Shown piece after piece: positions 1-9,136 of a DNA stretch of 64,000 nucleotides. Positions within the stretch are counted from its first letter, which is position 1, and the number at the start of each line of letters is the position of its first letter. Source of the stretch: Pseudomonas fluvialis (lineage in GTDB: Bacteria > Pseudomonadota > Gammaproteobacteria > Pseudomonadales > Pseudomonadaceae); NCBI RefSeq assembly GCF_014207935.1, contig NZ_JACHLL010000001.1, positions 186,001-250,000 of the forward strand, given 5' to 3'. The notes beneath the pieces were generated by a model. It worked only from the letters and a program-made list of their open reading frames with translations. It searched no databases and was not told where the DNA came from. Made by a program: the position numbers and the translations under genes.

Positions 1-765
1 CTGATGATCGGCCTGCAGGATGATCGGCTGACCATCGGGCGGCACCTGAATGGCGCCGCGCGTCACCCCCAGCGACCACTGCCGTCGTGGTGGCTCGATG
101 GCCTGGCCGCACAGGCGCGCCCCCATGCGGTCGGAGTGCGGGCTGAGCTGCCAGGCCTGCGCGAAGAACGCCTGCAGTTCGTCCTCGGCAAACTCGGCAG
201 CATCGCCGCCGGTGATCACCCGCAGTACGGGCGAGCAACTGTAATCCGGCCGATACGGCCAGGGCAGGCTGGCGGTTTGGCGAAACTGTGCAGGCGCACA
301 CAGCAAGCGATCCCCCACCTGCAACGCCCTTCCACCACCGCCATGGCCGCCCAGCCCTTCGCGGTGCTGGCAACTGACACTGCCCAGCACGGCCTCACCA
401 CGAAAGCCCCCGGCGACCGCCAGGTAGGCCCGCTGGCCTCGCTGGGCGAAGCCCAGTTTCAGACGCTGCCCGGCGCGCAGCGCAAAGCGCGTCCACAAAG
501 GCAGCGGCTCGTCATCACGGCGCAGCGGCAGCTCGGCGCCAGTCACCGCCAGCCAGGTATCGACCTGGCTTTCCAGCTCGACGTCGCCCAGAGCGATCTC
601 CAGCAGTGGCGTGCCCCAAGGGTTGTCCAGCAGGCGATTGGCCCAGGCGGCCGCCTTCAGATCCAGCGGCCCGGCCGGCGAAACGCCCAGGTGCAGCCAG
701 CCCTGACGGCCGCCATCCTGCAGCAGGGTCTGCGGTCCCGCCCGCAGCACGCGCAGGCCCTTCAC
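1..765 (-). CDS. pxpC: 5-oxoprolinase subunit C (biotin-dependent carboxyltransferase family), 3' end outside window
   Basis: With PxpA and PxpB this subunit forms the ATP-dependent 5-oxoprolinase that opens pyroglutamate to glutamate. The reading frame begins at a GTG that overlaps the pxpB stop (GTGA, 762-765) and continues to the left edge, so about 255 residues are visible and the C-terminus is missing. The start reads (M)[20 protein letters not shown], typical of the family, followed by the conserved GVSPAGPLD segment. The family name is historical: these proteins resemble a carboxyltransferase domain but act in oxoproline hydrolysis. The gene is translationally coupled to pxpB and is the last visible member of the pxpA-pxpB-pxpC operon. 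Confidence 0.9.
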   Translation of the reverse strand, partial: MKGLRVLRAGPQTLLQDGGRQGWLHLGVSPAGPLDLKAAAWANRLLDNPWGTPLLEIALGDVELESQVDTWLAVTGAELPLRRDDEPLPLWTRFALRAGQRLKLGFAQRGQRAYLAVAGGFRGEAVLGSVSCQHREGLGGHGGGGRALQVGDRLLCAPAQFRQTASLPWPYRPDYSCSPVLRVITGGDAAEFAEDELQAFFAQAWQLSPHSDRMGARLCGQAIEPPRRQWSLGVTRGAIQVPPDGQPIILQADHQ

Positions 766-1439
766 CGCGGCCCACCCAGAGCGCGATAAGCAGCCTCATC
801 AATGGCGTGAAAGCGCACCCGGTCGCCGATGGCCAGCGGGCTGGGCGGCGTCTGCCGGGCATCGAAGAGAGGCAGCGGGCAACGCCCCAGCAAGTGCCAG
901 CCGCCGGGGGAAGCCTGCGGGTAGACCGCCGTCTGCCGCTCGGCAATCGCCAGGCTGCCCGCTGGCACCCGCGTGCGGGGCGTGGCCCGGCGCGGCAGCT
1001 GCAGCCGCGAATCCAGCTCCCCCAGATAGGCAAAGCCCGGTGCGAAACCGATGGCACCAACGCGGTATTCCACCGCACTGTGCAGAGCAATCACCTCGGC
1101 AACACTGAGGCAACAGGCTTGTGCCACCTCGTCCAGGTCCTCCCCCGCGTACCACACCGGCCACTCATGCAGGCGCCCAGCCTGCTCCGGCGCCGGCTCG
1201 GCCAGCCAGACTTCCAGCAGCGGCGTCAGACGGGCCGAGAGCGCCAGGTGATCGATCTGCAGCAGGTCGTAATGCAGCAGCAGAGTGGTCCAGCCCGGCA
1301 CCAGATCAATCAGCAGAGGCCCCAGTTCGGCACGAATGCGTTGCGCCAGTACCGCCAGGCGCAGCGGCAGCTCGGCATCCGGCGCCTCGGCCAGCACCAG
1401 CAACAGGGCTTCGGCACCAGCCGGTTCGAGGCGGATCAC
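762..1439 (-). CDS. pxpB: 5-oxoprolinase subunit B
   Basis: This is the second subunit of ATP-dependent 5-oxoprolinase, formerly annotated as an allophanate hydrolase subunit 1 homologue (KipI-like). The 225-residue product carries the family signature with a central [15 protein letters not shown] segment and a following [15 protein letters not shown] stretch, which are strongly conserved in PxpB. It starts at a GTG whose first bases overlap the pxpA stop (GTGA), and its own stop overlaps the pxpC start, so the three subunits should be made by coupled translation. Length and context fit the family; there is no sign of damage. Confidence 0.93.
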   Translation of the reverse strand: MIRLEPAGAEALLLVLAEAPDAELPLRLAVLAQRIRAELGPLLIDLVPGWTTLLLHYDLLQIDHLALSARLTPLLEVWLAEPAPEQAGRLHEWPVWYAGEDLDEVAQACCLSVAEVIALHSAVEYRVGAIGFAPGFAYLGELDSRLQLPRRATPRTRVPAGSLAIAERQTAVYPQASPGGWHLLGRCPLPLFDARQTPPSPLAIGDRVRFHAIDEAAYRALGGPR

Positions 1440-2194
1440 AGGCTGTCCAGTTGCGCCCGCAGCCGGCGCAGCACCGCCAGGGATTCGGCGTTGTCGCCAT
1501 GCACGCAGAGGCTGTCGGCCTCAAGACGCAGCGGACTGCCATCGAGCGCGGCAAAAGGTTCGCCACGGGCGATGGCCAGCGCCTGTTCAAGAATGCGCTC
1601 GGCCTGCTGGTGCACCGCACCGGGCAGGCGGCGCGGTGCCAGGCTGCCATCGGCCAGGTAGGCGCGATCGGCAAAGGCCTCGCGCAGCAGCGGCACGCCG
1701 GCCGCCTCGGCCAGCCGTCGCTCTCGGGCATTGCCGTCGCTCTGCTGGCCGCCACGGGCCAGCAGCATCAGCGGCAGCCCGGCACGGTAGCGGGCACAGG
1801 CGCGCAACACCGCCTGCAGCAGGTCATCGCGCAGCAGCAGATCGTTGTACAGCGCGCCATGGGGTTTGACGTAATCGATCTGCGTGCCCGCCGCCCGGCA
1901 AAAGGCATCCAGCGCGCCCAACTGGTACAGCACCAGCGCCTCGACCTCCTCGGCCGAACAGGCCAGATGACGCCGGCCAAAGCCCTGCAGGTCGGGGTAG
2001 GAAGGATGAGCACCGATGCTGACACCATGCTCGCGGGCCAGCAGAACACTCTGCTGCATGATCAGCGGATCACCGGCATGAAAGCCGCAGGCCAGGTTGG
2101 CCTGATCGATCAGCGGCATGGCCAGAGCATCATCGCCCATCTGCCAGGCGCCGAAGCTTTCACCCATGTCGCAATTGAGGAGAATTCTGTTCAT
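1436..2194 (-). CDS. pxpA: 5-oxoprolinase subunit A (LamB/YcsF family)
   Basis: This is the first gene of the pxpABC operon and encodes the 252-residue LamB/YcsF-family subunit of 5-oxoprolinase, which recycles 5-oxoproline formed spontaneously from glutamine or glutamate. Visible motifs are LNCDMGE near the N-terminus, [20 protein letters not shown] and VKPHGALYN. All are hallmarks of the family and include the acidic and histidine residues expected at its active site. The ATG at 2194 lacks a strong Shine-Dalgarno sequence, but no better start fits the family N-terminus. The upstream neighbour on the same strand is separated by 68 bp holding a hairpin. Confidence 0.94.
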   Translation of the reverse strand: MNRILLNCDMGESFGAWQMGDDALAMPLIDQANLACGFHAGDPLIMQQSVLLAREHGVSIGAHPSYPDLQGFGRRHLACSAEEVEALVLYQLGALDAFCRAAGTQIDYVKPHGALYNDLLLRDDLLQAVLRACARYRAGLPLMLLARGGQQSDGNARERRLAEAAGVPLLREAFADRAYLADGSLAPRRLPGAVHQQAERILEQALAIARGEPFAALDGSPLRLEADSLCVHGDNAESLAVLRRLRAQLDSL

Positions 2195-2229
2195 CCGCGA
2201 AGCTTAAGACGGGAAACGGCTCGCGGCCA

Positions 2230-2255
2230 GCGGGAGCGGCGCTGCCCGCTCCCGC
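2230..2255 (-). terminator. GC-rich hairpin between the iron operon and pxpA
   Basis: A perfect 10-bp stem, GCGGGAGCGG pairing with CCGCTCCCGC around a 6-base loop, lies just after the stop of the reductase gene. There is no T run on the minus strand, so it may slow or end transcription only weakly or stabilise the mRNA 3' end. Confidence 0.4.
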
Positions 2256-2262
2256 CCGAGCG

Positions 2263-4647
2263 TCAGTACACGTCGCGCCGGTAACGACCGCGGTCCTGCA
2301 ACTGCTCCAAAGCCTCGCGCCCGAGCAGTTCCTGCAGAACTTCGTCGACGCCCGCGGCCATGCCTTTCAGGCTGCCGCACACGGCCAGCACCGCGCCCCG
2401 CTCCAGCCAGCGCTGCAGCTCGACCCGCGCCTCGCGCAGACGATCCTGCACATAGATCTTCTGCCGCTGGTCGCGGGAAAACGCCAGGTCCAGTCGCTGC
2501 AGATGACCATCAGCGAGATAGCCCTCCAGTTCTTCGCGCAAGAAGAAGTCATGCTCCCGGTTGCGCTCGCCAAACAGCAGCCAGTTGCGCTGGCGACCCA
2601 GAGCCACTTGCGCCTGCAGCAGACTGCGCAGACCGGCCAGACCGCTGCCATTGCCGATCAGGATCAGCGGCACATCCGCCTCCGGCACGCGGAACGCCGG
2701 ATTGCTGCGAAGACTGGCGCGCAGGCTCCCACCCAGCGCCAGACCGGTGGTCAGCCAGCCGGAGCACAGGCCCAGACGGCCATCGCTCAGGCGCTCCTGA
2801 CGCACCAGCAACTCCAGCACACCGGCGGCAGGCAGCGAGGCGATCGAGTAGTCGCGCAGCGCGGCACCGGTCTCATTGCCCGGCTGCACCTGGAGCAGAT
2901 CACCGGCCTGCCACTGGGAACCCTGCGCCCCCTGCAGCCGCAGGAGGAACAGGGGCGAGCCGCTGCTGCCGGGGTTCAGGCAGCGCCGCTCCAGCAGAGT
3001 CCAGTTTTGCAGAGCTGGCGCCAACTCGGCCGTTGCCGCCGCAGCGCCCAGCTCGACCAGTTGCTGCTGCCAGCGGCTGAGCGACGCGCTGTCGCCGTTG
3101 TCCACCTCGACCGGGCTGAACAGGCTGCGCGCGCCCTGCCGCCCCAGCCAGTCGTGCAGGCGCCGGGCAAAGCCGCAGAACTGCTGATACTGGCGATCCC
3201 CAAGAGCCAGCACGGCATAGCTCAGCTCGCCCAGCGCCAGCTCGCCGGCCAACAGCTTGCGCTCGAAGCCTCGGGCATTGTCCGGTGCCTCGCCATCACC
3301 AAAGGTGCTGACCACGAACAGGGCGCGACGGACCTGCTGCAGCTTTTGCGCATCCAGGCGGGCCAGCGGCTGCACCTGAACGGTATGACCGGCCGCCTGC
3401 AACTGGCCGGCACTGCGCCAGGCGAGCTGTTCGGCCATGCCGCTCTGGCTGGCAAACCCGATCAGCCAGGGTTCGTCTGTACCGCTCTCACCGGTGGCGA
3501 CTCGCGCGGCCTGCACGGCTTTTTTCTTGCGCCGGCGGTCCAGGTAGAGCAGCCAGCCGGTGATGGCGAACAGCGGCATGGCCAGACTGGCCAGCGCCAT
3601 CAGGATGCGCCCGAGCAGGCCGAAGTATTCACCGGTGTGCAGCGCATAGACGCTGCCCAGCAGCTGCGCGCCGAAGGCTTTGTCGGCATAGCGTTCATGC
3701 TTGAGCACCCGACCGCTGTCCGTTTCCAGGGTCAGTTGATTGAAGGCCCGCGAATGCCCGGCATCCTCCAGCAGATAGAACAGCGTGGCTGGCTGCCCGG
3801 CCACCGGCGGCAGGCGCAGGTTCCAGGCCGCAAGTTGCGGACCGGCCGCCTGCTGCAGGCTGTGCCACAGCGCCGGGTAATCCACCGCTGGCGGCGGGCC
3901 GCTGGGGACGCCCGGTTGCCCCGGGCGACCGCCTTCACGGCGGCCTTCGCCGGGCTTGCGCTGCTCGCCGGCCGGCGCATCGCTGAGCAGGCGGGTCATG
4001 CCATCGCGATACCAGTCATAGGACCAGTACAGGCCGGTCAGGCTGGCGCACAGGTAGAACAGCAGCGCCCAGGTGCCGAAGACCGCATGCAGGTCCCAGT
4101 TGAAGGCACGCCCCTTCTTCGCCCAGTCGAGGGTCAGCCAGGCACGCCAGTTCAGCGCCTGGCGCGGCCAGCGCAGGTACAGCCCGGACAGGCAGAAGAA
4201 CACCAGCGCCAGGGTGCTGGCCGCCGTGATCTGCTTGCCGGTATCGCCCATGGCCAGGAAGCGGTGCAGCTGCAGCATCAGGCCGAAGAAGCCCTGCCCC
4301 ACCGGCTGCGCGAGCAGTTCGCCGGTGTAGGGGTCGAAGAAGCGCATAGGTCCGCGGCGCTCGCCTGGTGGCGGGGTGAAGAACACCCGCGCCGCCTGCC
4401 CGTCACGCTGATCGACCCACAGGCCGGAGACGGTCTTGCCTTCGGCCGCTTCGATCTTCGCCACCAGCTCGGCCGGCGGCAGGATGCCCGAGTCACGCAC
4501 CTCGACCCTGAGTACCTCGGGATTGAGGGCACCCATGATCTCGCCTTCAAAGGCGTACAGCGCACCGGTAACGCCCATCAGCGCCAGCACCAGGCCGGCG
4601 GTAATGCCAAAGAACCAGTGCAGTTGGAAAACGATCTTCTTGAACAC
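2263..4647 (-). CDS. PepSY-associated TM / flavodoxin / ferredoxin-reductase fusion, probable ferric-siderophore reductase
   Basis: A fusion enzyme of about 794 residues. The N-terminal half is a PepSY-TM membrane module with several transmembrane segments ([18 protein letters not shown] near the start) and histidines suited to haem or iron binding. It is followed by a flavodoxin domain ([14 protein letters not shown]) and a FAD/NADPH reductase domain like the sulfite reductase flavoprotein ([22 protein letters not shown]). The likely role is to pass electrons from NADPH across the inner membrane to reduce ferric siderophore iron. P. aeruginosa PA4513, next to piuA, has the same design. The longest frame begins at a GTG at 4689, but the GTG at 4647 follows AAGG at 8-base spacing and matches the usual N-terminus, so I choose it. 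Confidence 0.88.
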   Translation of the reverse strand: MFKKIVFQLHWFFGITAGLVLALMGVTGALYAFEGEIMGALNPEVLRVEVRDSGILPPAELVAKIEAAEGKTVSGLWVDQRDGQAARVFFTPPPGERRGPMRFFDPYTGELLAQPVGQGFFGLMLQLHRFLAMGDTGKQITAASTLALVFFCLSGLYLRWPRQALNWRAWLTLDWAKKGRAFNWDLHAVFGTWALLFYLCASLTGLYWSYDWYRDGMTRLLSDAPAGEQRKPGEGRREGGRPGQPGVPSGPPPAVDYPALWHSLQQAAGPQLAAWNLRLPPVAGQPATLFYLLEDAGHSRAFNQLTLETDSGRVLKHERYADKAFGAQLLGSVYALHTGEYFGLLGRILMALASLAMPLFAITGWLLYLDRRRKKKAVQAARVATGESGTDEPWLIGFASQSGMAEQLAWRSAGQLQAAGHTVQVQPLARLDAQKLQQVRRALFVVSTFGDGEAPDNARGFERKLLAGELALGELSYAVLALGDRQYQQFCGFARRLHDWLGRQGARSLFSPVEVDNGDSASLSRWQQQLVELGAAAATAELAPALQNWTLLERRCLNPGSSGSPLFLLRLQGAQGSQWQAGDLLQVQPGNETGAALRDYSIASLPAAGVLELLVRQERLSDGRLGLCSGWLTTGLALGGSLRASLRSNPAFRVPEADVPLILIGNGSGLAGLRSLLQAQVALGRQRNWLLFGERNREHDFFLREELEGYLADGHLQRLDLAFSRDQRQKIYVQDRLREARVELQRWLERGAVLAVCGSLKGMAAGVDEVLQELLGREALEQLQDRGRYRRDVY

Positions 4648-4754
4648 GACAAACACCTTGATCAACAGGCCACGCCCATAACGGCGCACATTCTAGATAG
4701 GAAGCATTTGCATCTGCTTGAGGTTTACCCAGCCTTTACCTTGGGCAGCTCGAC

Positions 4755-5852
4755 TCACAGCCGCACCAGTAATTCGGGCGTGATATCCGCCAGTTCGCGG
4801 CAGCCGCACAGGGCCATGCCGACTTCCAGCTCTTCACGCAGCAGTTTGAGCAGGTGTGCCACGCCCAACGCACCAGCCGTGGCCTGGGCATGCACATAGG
4901 GCCGGCCGATGAGCACCGCATCAGCACCCAGGGCGATGGCCTTGAGCACATCCGTGCCGCGGCGGATACCGCCATCCACCAGCAGCAGTGCCTCGGCCCC
5001 CACGGACTGGCGAATCGCCGGCAGCATCTTCACGGCCGGTAACTGACTGTCCAGTACGCGACCGCCGTGGTTGGAGGCGATCACTCCGGCGGCGCCAGCC
5101 TGCATGGCCTGCCGCGCATCGGCGGGGTGCAAAATGCCCTTGAGCAACACCGGCAGCGGGCTGTGCCGGCACAACCAGGCCACCTCGTCCCAGCGCGGCG
5201 CCAGGGCCAGCAGGCCGTCGAACACCGGACTCTGCCCAGACTGCAGCTCGGGCAGACGCGGCGACTCATCCACATTCACCGCACGGACTCCCTCCGGCAG
5301 CTGGAAACCCGCGCGCTGCTCACGATTACGCACACCGCTGACCGGTGCATCCACGGTCAGCACCAGCGCCTGGTAACCGGCAGCAGCAGCCCGCTCGGCC
5401 AGCGCCAGCGTGCGCTCGCCATCGCCCTGCCAGTAGAGCTGGAACCACAGCGGGCCCTGCGCCACCTCGGCAACCGCTTCCAGGGAGGTCGAGGAAAACG
5501 AGCTGAGCACCGCCGCGCCGCCCATCACCCCGGCGGCCATCGCCGTGGCCAGCTCGCCCTCGGCATGGAACAACTGCTGGTAGGCCACCGGTGCCAGCAG
5601 AATCGGGTGCTGCAGCTCCTGCCCCAGCAGGCGGCAGCGGGTATGTCCGCCGCGCAGATCACGCAGCATCCGCGGCAACAGAGCCCACTCCTGCCAGACC
5701 TGCAGGTTGGCCTGACAGGTCAGCTCATCGGCCGCGCCGCCCTCCAGATAGACCAGGGCATTCTCGTCCAGCCGCTGCCGGGCATGGCGCTGGTAGTCGG
5801 CGGCCGACACCAGATCGGCAGGAATCCCGCTCAGGGGCGGCAAGCGCGACAT
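4755..5852 (-). CDS. FMN-dependent alpha-hydroxy-acid oxidase/dehydrogenase (lactate oxidase-like)
   Basis: The 365-residue product belongs to the FMN-dependent alpha-hydroxy-acid dehydrogenase family (LldD, glycolate oxidase, lactate oxidase). Visible motifs are YLEGGAADE, LAPVAYQQLFHAEGE, the catalytic-histidine motif SNHGGRVLDSQLPA, and the FMN-phosphate region LLVDGGIRRGTDVLKAIALGADAVLIGRP. It probably oxidises a small 2-hydroxy acid to the 2-keto acid; the substrate cannot be read from sequence. The ATG at 5852 follows a GGGGGGAG ribosome site and lies 2 bp after the dioxygenase stop, so this gene is an integral member of the Fur-controlled operon rather than part of a lactate operon. 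That placement is unusual. Confidence 0.88.
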   Translation of the reverse strand: MSRLPPLSGIPADLVSAADYQRHARQRLDENALVYLEGGAADELTCQANLQVWQEWALLPRMLRDLRGGHTRCRLLGQELQHPILLAPVAYQQLFHAEGELATAMAAGVMGGAAVLSSFSSTSLEAVAEVAQGPLWFQLYWQGDGERTLALAERAAAAGYQALVLTVDAPVSGVRNREQRAGFQLPEGVRAVNVDESPRLPELQSGQSPVFDGLLALAPRWDEVAWLCRHSPLPVLLKGILHPADARQAMQAGAAGVIASNHGGRVLDSQLPAVKMLPAIRQSVGAEALLLVDGGIRRGTDVLKAIALGADAVLIGRPYVHAQATAGALGVAHLLKLLREELEVGMALCGCRELADITPELLVRL

Positions 5853-5854
5853 GC

Positions 5855-6532
5855 TCACTCCCCCCACTGGCGCAGCAGGTTGTGGTAGGTGCTGGTCAGG
5901 CTGAGCACTTCTTCGCTGTCACCCAGTTGGCCGCGCAGCTTGAGGATGGTCATGTCCAGGTCGAACAGCATCTTGCGCTGCCAGGCATCACGCACCCAGC
6001 TCTGGGTCCAGAGAAAGGCGGCGATGCGCGCGCCGTCGGTCACCGGCTCAACCCGGTGCAGGCTGGTGGAGGGGTAGACGATGGCGTCACCGGCGGCCAG
6101 TTTGACCTCGTGCTCGCCGTAGGTGTCCTCGACGATCAGCTCGCCGCCTTCGTACTCCTCGGGCTCGCTGAGGAACACCGTGGTCGACACATCGGTGCGC
6201 ACCTGCACACCGCTGAAACGGTCACGCTGCAGGGCGTTGTCAACATGATTGCCATACTGCCCACCGCCGCGGTAGCAGTTGAACATCGGCGGCAGCATGT
6301 GCCGCGGCAAGGCGGCCGAGACGAACAGCGGGTGCCGCGCCAGGGCATCGGCGACGCGCTGCGACAGGCCGGCAAAGGCCGACGAGTCGGCCGGAAACTG
6401 CAGGTTGCGCTTGAGCTGGGCAGCCTGAGCACCAGAGGTCCGCGCGCCATCGACCCAGTCATGGGCAGACAGTTCGGCGCGCAGCCCGGCGACTTCCGCC
6501 TTGCTCAGTACCTGGGGGATATGCAGCAACAT
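5855..6532 (-). CDS. piuC: PKHD-type Fe(II)/2-oxoglutarate hydroxylase
   Basis: A 225-residue Fe(II)- and 2-oxoglutarate-dependent dioxygenase of the PKHD (YbiX/PiuC) family, found next to TonB-dependent siderophore receptors in many proteobacteria. The metal-binding HxD is in NHVDNA and the distal histidine in SLHRVEPVTDG, followed by the RIAAFLWTQSWVRD segment typical of the family. The substrate is unknown; modification of a siderophore or receptor has been suggested from gene context. The ATG at 6532 follows GGAGAA. It lies 63 bp after the receptor gene, with a hairpin in the gap, and is almost directly followed by the hydroxy-acid oxidase. Confidence 0.93.
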   Translation of the reverse strand: MLLHIPQVLSKAEVAGLRAELSAHDWVDGARTSGAQAAQLKRNLQFPADSSAFAGLSQRVADALARHPLFVSAALPRHMLPPMFNCYRGGGQYGNHVDNALQRDRFSGVQVRTDVSTTVFLSEPEEYEGGELIVEDTYGEHEVKLAAGDAIVYPSTSLHRVEPVTDGARIAAFLWTQSWVRDAWQRKMLFDLDMTILKLRGQLGDSEEVLSLTSTYHNLLRQWGE

Positions 6533-6559
6533 CTGTGGTTCTCCTCGCTCAACGCAGGA

Positions 6560-6577
6560 AGCCCGCTTACGCGGGCT
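6560..6577 (-). other. Hairpin between receptor and dioxygenase genes
   Basis: AGCCCGC and GCGGGCT pair around a TTAC loop in the 63-bp gap between piuA and piuC. There is only a very short T tract, so it may act as a partial terminator or processing site that lowers expression of the downstream enzymes relative to the receptor. No function is proven. Confidence 0.35.
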
Positions 6578-6595
6578 CCCTGGTGTGACGGCCGG

Positions 6596-8881
6596 TTAGA
6601 AGCTGAACTCGGTGGTCATCATGGCCGAGCGCGGCGTGCCCAGGACCATCCGTGCACCACTGTTGTTGAGGGTGGAGATGTACTCCTCGTCGAACAGGTT
6701 GTAGACGTTCAGGCGCAGGTTGACGTTCTTGTTCAGGCGATACGCGGCCATGGCATCGGCCACCCAGTAAGACGGAATTTCCGGCATGTTGGTGGTGCTG
6801 CTGTCGGCGCCCTTGGCGATCAAGCGATCCTGGTCGGAGACGTAGCGCGCGCCACCACCGAGAGTCAGGTCACCCAGGGTGTAGGAGGTCCACAGGGTAG
6901 CGGTCAGGTCCGGCGACCAGCGCACGCCGGTGTTCTCGGTAACAACGCCCGCATTGCTGCGGCTGACCTGATCGAGCTGCTCCGTGTCCATGCTGGCGAT
7001 GCCGGCGCTGACCTGCCAGAAGTTGGTGATCTGTCCGACCATGCCCAGCTCGACGCCGGTCACGCGGATCTTGCCGTCCTGCTGGTAGCTGTCGCTCAGC
7101 GCGTCGTAGGACACCTGATTGGTGTTCTCGGTACGGTACAGCGCGGCGGTCAGGTTCAGGCGCTCATCCAGCAGGTCCCACTTGGTGCCCAGCTCGACAT
7201 GCTCGGTTTCCTGAGGGTCCAGGTTTGGCTGGCTATCGCTGGACTCGGAGGTCGACAGGGCGAAGTTGCCACTGCCCGGCGGGGTCAGCGAGTTGGCGTA
7301 GGACAGGTAGATGCTGCCGTTCTCGGCGGGCTTGTAGACCACGCCGGTGTTCCAGCTGGTCAGGTCGTCCGAGCTGTCCAGATCATACGGAGTCAGCAGG
7401 TAATCGTTGCTTGCCGAGGTCGAGGCAATCGACACCAGTGAGGCGCCCTTGGTATCGGTGCGGTAATGCTCGAAGCGCACACCAGCATTGACCGACCACT
7501 GCTCGTTCAGGTGCAGGGTATCGAAGGCATACAGCGCTGCGGTATCGGTGGTGCCATCGCTGTACACGCCGGTCTTGTAGGGCTTGCCCAACACGTCATG
7601 GGCGTTGGGGTCATACAGATTGGCATTCGGCAACGCTACCGCCGCATAGGTCACGCCATCGATCAGTTGCAGAGCGGTGGCACCGGACTCGGTGCGCTGG
7701 CTCTCGCGCATGAACTCGACGCCGGTGGCCAGGGTGTTGCGCAGGCCGAAGGTGAAGAACTCGGTGCTCAGGTTGGTCTGGTTGGCGGCGATCTCGTTTT
7801 CCTGGTCGGTCAGCTGGCGCGAGCGGCTGACAGTCCAGTCAGACGGATCACTCGAGCTATTCGCCGACAGGGTATTGACCCCGGTGAGGATGCGATCCGT
7901 GGTGGTTTTGCCAATGCGCGAGGTGTTGCGCACGGTGGTCACGTCATTCAGATCGTGCTCCAGCTTGACGGTCAGCATGTCGGCATCGACATCCTCGTAG
8001 TCACCGGTGCTGCCGTAGAAGTTGTCCTCATCGACCTTGCCACCGGCGCGCAGACGAGCGTCCGCGTTGTAGAAACCGTCCATACCGATGGTCGGGATAC
8101 CGCCATCCGGGACATTTTCCTGGCGCACATGCTGGCTGTAGACGTACAGACGGGTATCGCCATCCAGGCCGAACGCCACCGCGGGCGCCACGGCGTAGCT
8201 GCTGTTTTCCACGTAGTCGCGGCCATCGACGCCACCGTCGCGGCGCATCAGGTTCAGGCGCAGGGCGGAACCCTGGCTCATGGTCTGGTTGATGTCGGCG
8301 GTCATGGCTGCCTTGTCGGCGGTGCCGTAACCCAGGGTGCCGCTGATGCTGTCTTCCAGGGTCGGCAGCTTGGACACCAGATTGATGTAGCCGGACGAGG
8401 CGCCACGGCCGATATCGGAGCCGGCGGCGCCCTTGACCACTTCCACCTGTTCCAGGTTGAACACGTCTCGGCTGACCGCGCCAAGGTCACGGATGCCGTC
8501 GACGAAGGTTGAGGTCTGAGTGGAGAAGCCGCGCATCATGAAGGTGTCGCCGGCCGAGGTGTTGCCATTCTCACCGAGCTGCATGGTGATGCCGGGAGTG
8601 TTGCGCAGCGCCTCCATCAGGTTGCTGGCGCCCTGCTCCTGGAGCATTTCCTTCTTGATCACCTGAACGGTCTTGGGGGTGTCCAGCAGGTCTTCGGTCA
8701 TCTTGTCGTTGGCACTGCGGCTGGCCTTGTAGGAAGGCGCCTGGGCGGTATCGCTGACGCTGATGGCCGGCAGGCTCAGTTCGCCCTTCTGCTCCTCGGC
8801 AACGGCCAGGGCTGGAATGGCGGCGGCGATCAGTGCGGCCAGCTGCGTGGCTTTGTGGTGTTTGCGACTACGAATGGACAT
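6596..8881 (-). CDS. piuA: TonB-dependent siderophore receptor (PiuA-like)
   Basis: An outer-membrane TonB-dependent receptor of about 761 residues. The chosen ATG at 8881 follows GGGGAAG and opens a signal peptide rich in Ala/Leu ending in PALAVAEE. A plug domain follows (VIKKEMLQEQGASNLMEALRNTPGI, with a GDTFMMRGF segment), then a long beta-barrel ending with the aromatic residue expected for Bam insertion (TTEFSF). It should import a ferric catecholate or related siderophore with energy from TonB-ExbBD. A 19-bp Fur box lies about 100 bp upstream, indicating iron repression. The following piuC, oxidase and reductase genes run on the same strand. An alternative in-frame start at 8929 lacks a comparable ribosome site. 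Confidence 0.93.
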   Translation of the reverse strand: MSIRSRKHHKATQLAALIAAAIPALAVAEEQKGELSLPAISVSDTAQAPSYKASRSANDKMTEDLLDTPKTVQVIKKEMLQEQGASNLMEALRNTPGITMQLGENGNTSAGDTFMMRGFSTQTSTFVDGIRDLGAVSRDVFNLEQVEVVKGAAGSDIGRGASSGYINLVSKLPTLEDSISGTLGYGTADKAAMTADINQTMSQGSALRLNLMRRDGGVDGRDYVENSSYAVAPAVAFGLDGDTRLYVYSQHVRQENVPDGGIPTIGMDGFYNADARLRAGGKVDEDNFYGSTGDYEDVDADMLTVKLEHDLNDVTTVRNTSRIGKTTTDRILTGVNTLSANSSSDPSDWTVSRSRQLTDQENEIAANQTNLSTEFFTFGLRNTLATGVEFMRESQRTESGATALQLIDGVTYAAVALPNANLYDPNAHDVLGKPYKTGVYSDGTTDTAALYAFDTLHLNEQWSVNAGVRFEHYRTDTKGASLVSIASTSASNDYLLTPYDLDSSDDLTSWNTGVVYKPAENGSIYLSYANSLTPPGSGNFALSTSESSDSQPNLDPQETEHVELGTKWDLLDERLNLTAALYRTENTNQVSYDALSDSYQQDGKIRVTGVELGMVGQITNFWQVSAGIASMDTEQLDQVSRSNAGVVTENTGVRWSPDLTATLWTSYTLGDLTLGGGARYVSDQDRLIAKGADSSTTNMPEIPSYWVADAMAAYRLNKNVNLRLNVYNLFDEEYISTLNNSGARMVLGTPRSAMMTTEFSF

Positions 8882-8982
8882 GGACTTCCCCAACTCGAAA
8901 CAGGTAAATGCCCTTCGCGGCGCCTGCACCTCTGCGGATGAGTGCGCCGCGCCAAGGGCGGTAAGTTCGAAGCGGAGCGGAT

Positions 8983-9001
8983 GTTAATCATTATCATTTA
9001 C
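8983..9001 (-). promoter_or_regulatory. Fur box upstream of the iron operon
   Basis: On the minus strand the 19-mer GTAAATGATAATGATTAAC matches the classic Fur consensus GATAATGATAATCATTATC at 15 of 19 positions. It lies about 100 bp upstream of the receptor start, so iron-replete Fur should repress the piuA-piuC-oxidase-reductase operon. Confidence 0.88.
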
Positions 9002-9094
9002 TATCGCAATAAAGGATCATCCGTTTTCGAGAAAAAATATCATTCAGGATGAATTCGCATAGCCAGGATGGCCATTGGCTCGGCCAGAAATGCA

Positions 9095-9118
9095 AAAACC
9101 CCGGCTAGCCGGGGTTTT
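9095..9118 (-). terminator. Intrinsic terminator after speC
   Basis: AAAACCCCGGC and its complement GCCGGGGTTTT form a near-perfect palindrome with a TA centre, followed by T residues on the minus strand. It sits 19 bp after the speC stop, and the A/T tracts on both sides could let it work in both directions. Confidence 0.85.
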
Positions 9119-9136
9119 CTTGATGCTACGGAACGC

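Noticed and set aside
5591-7441. 616-residue plus-strand ORF across the oxidase, piuC and piuA genes
   Set aside because: It spans parts of three well-recognised genes on the opposite strand and shows repetitive, low-information composition typical of a shadow frame.
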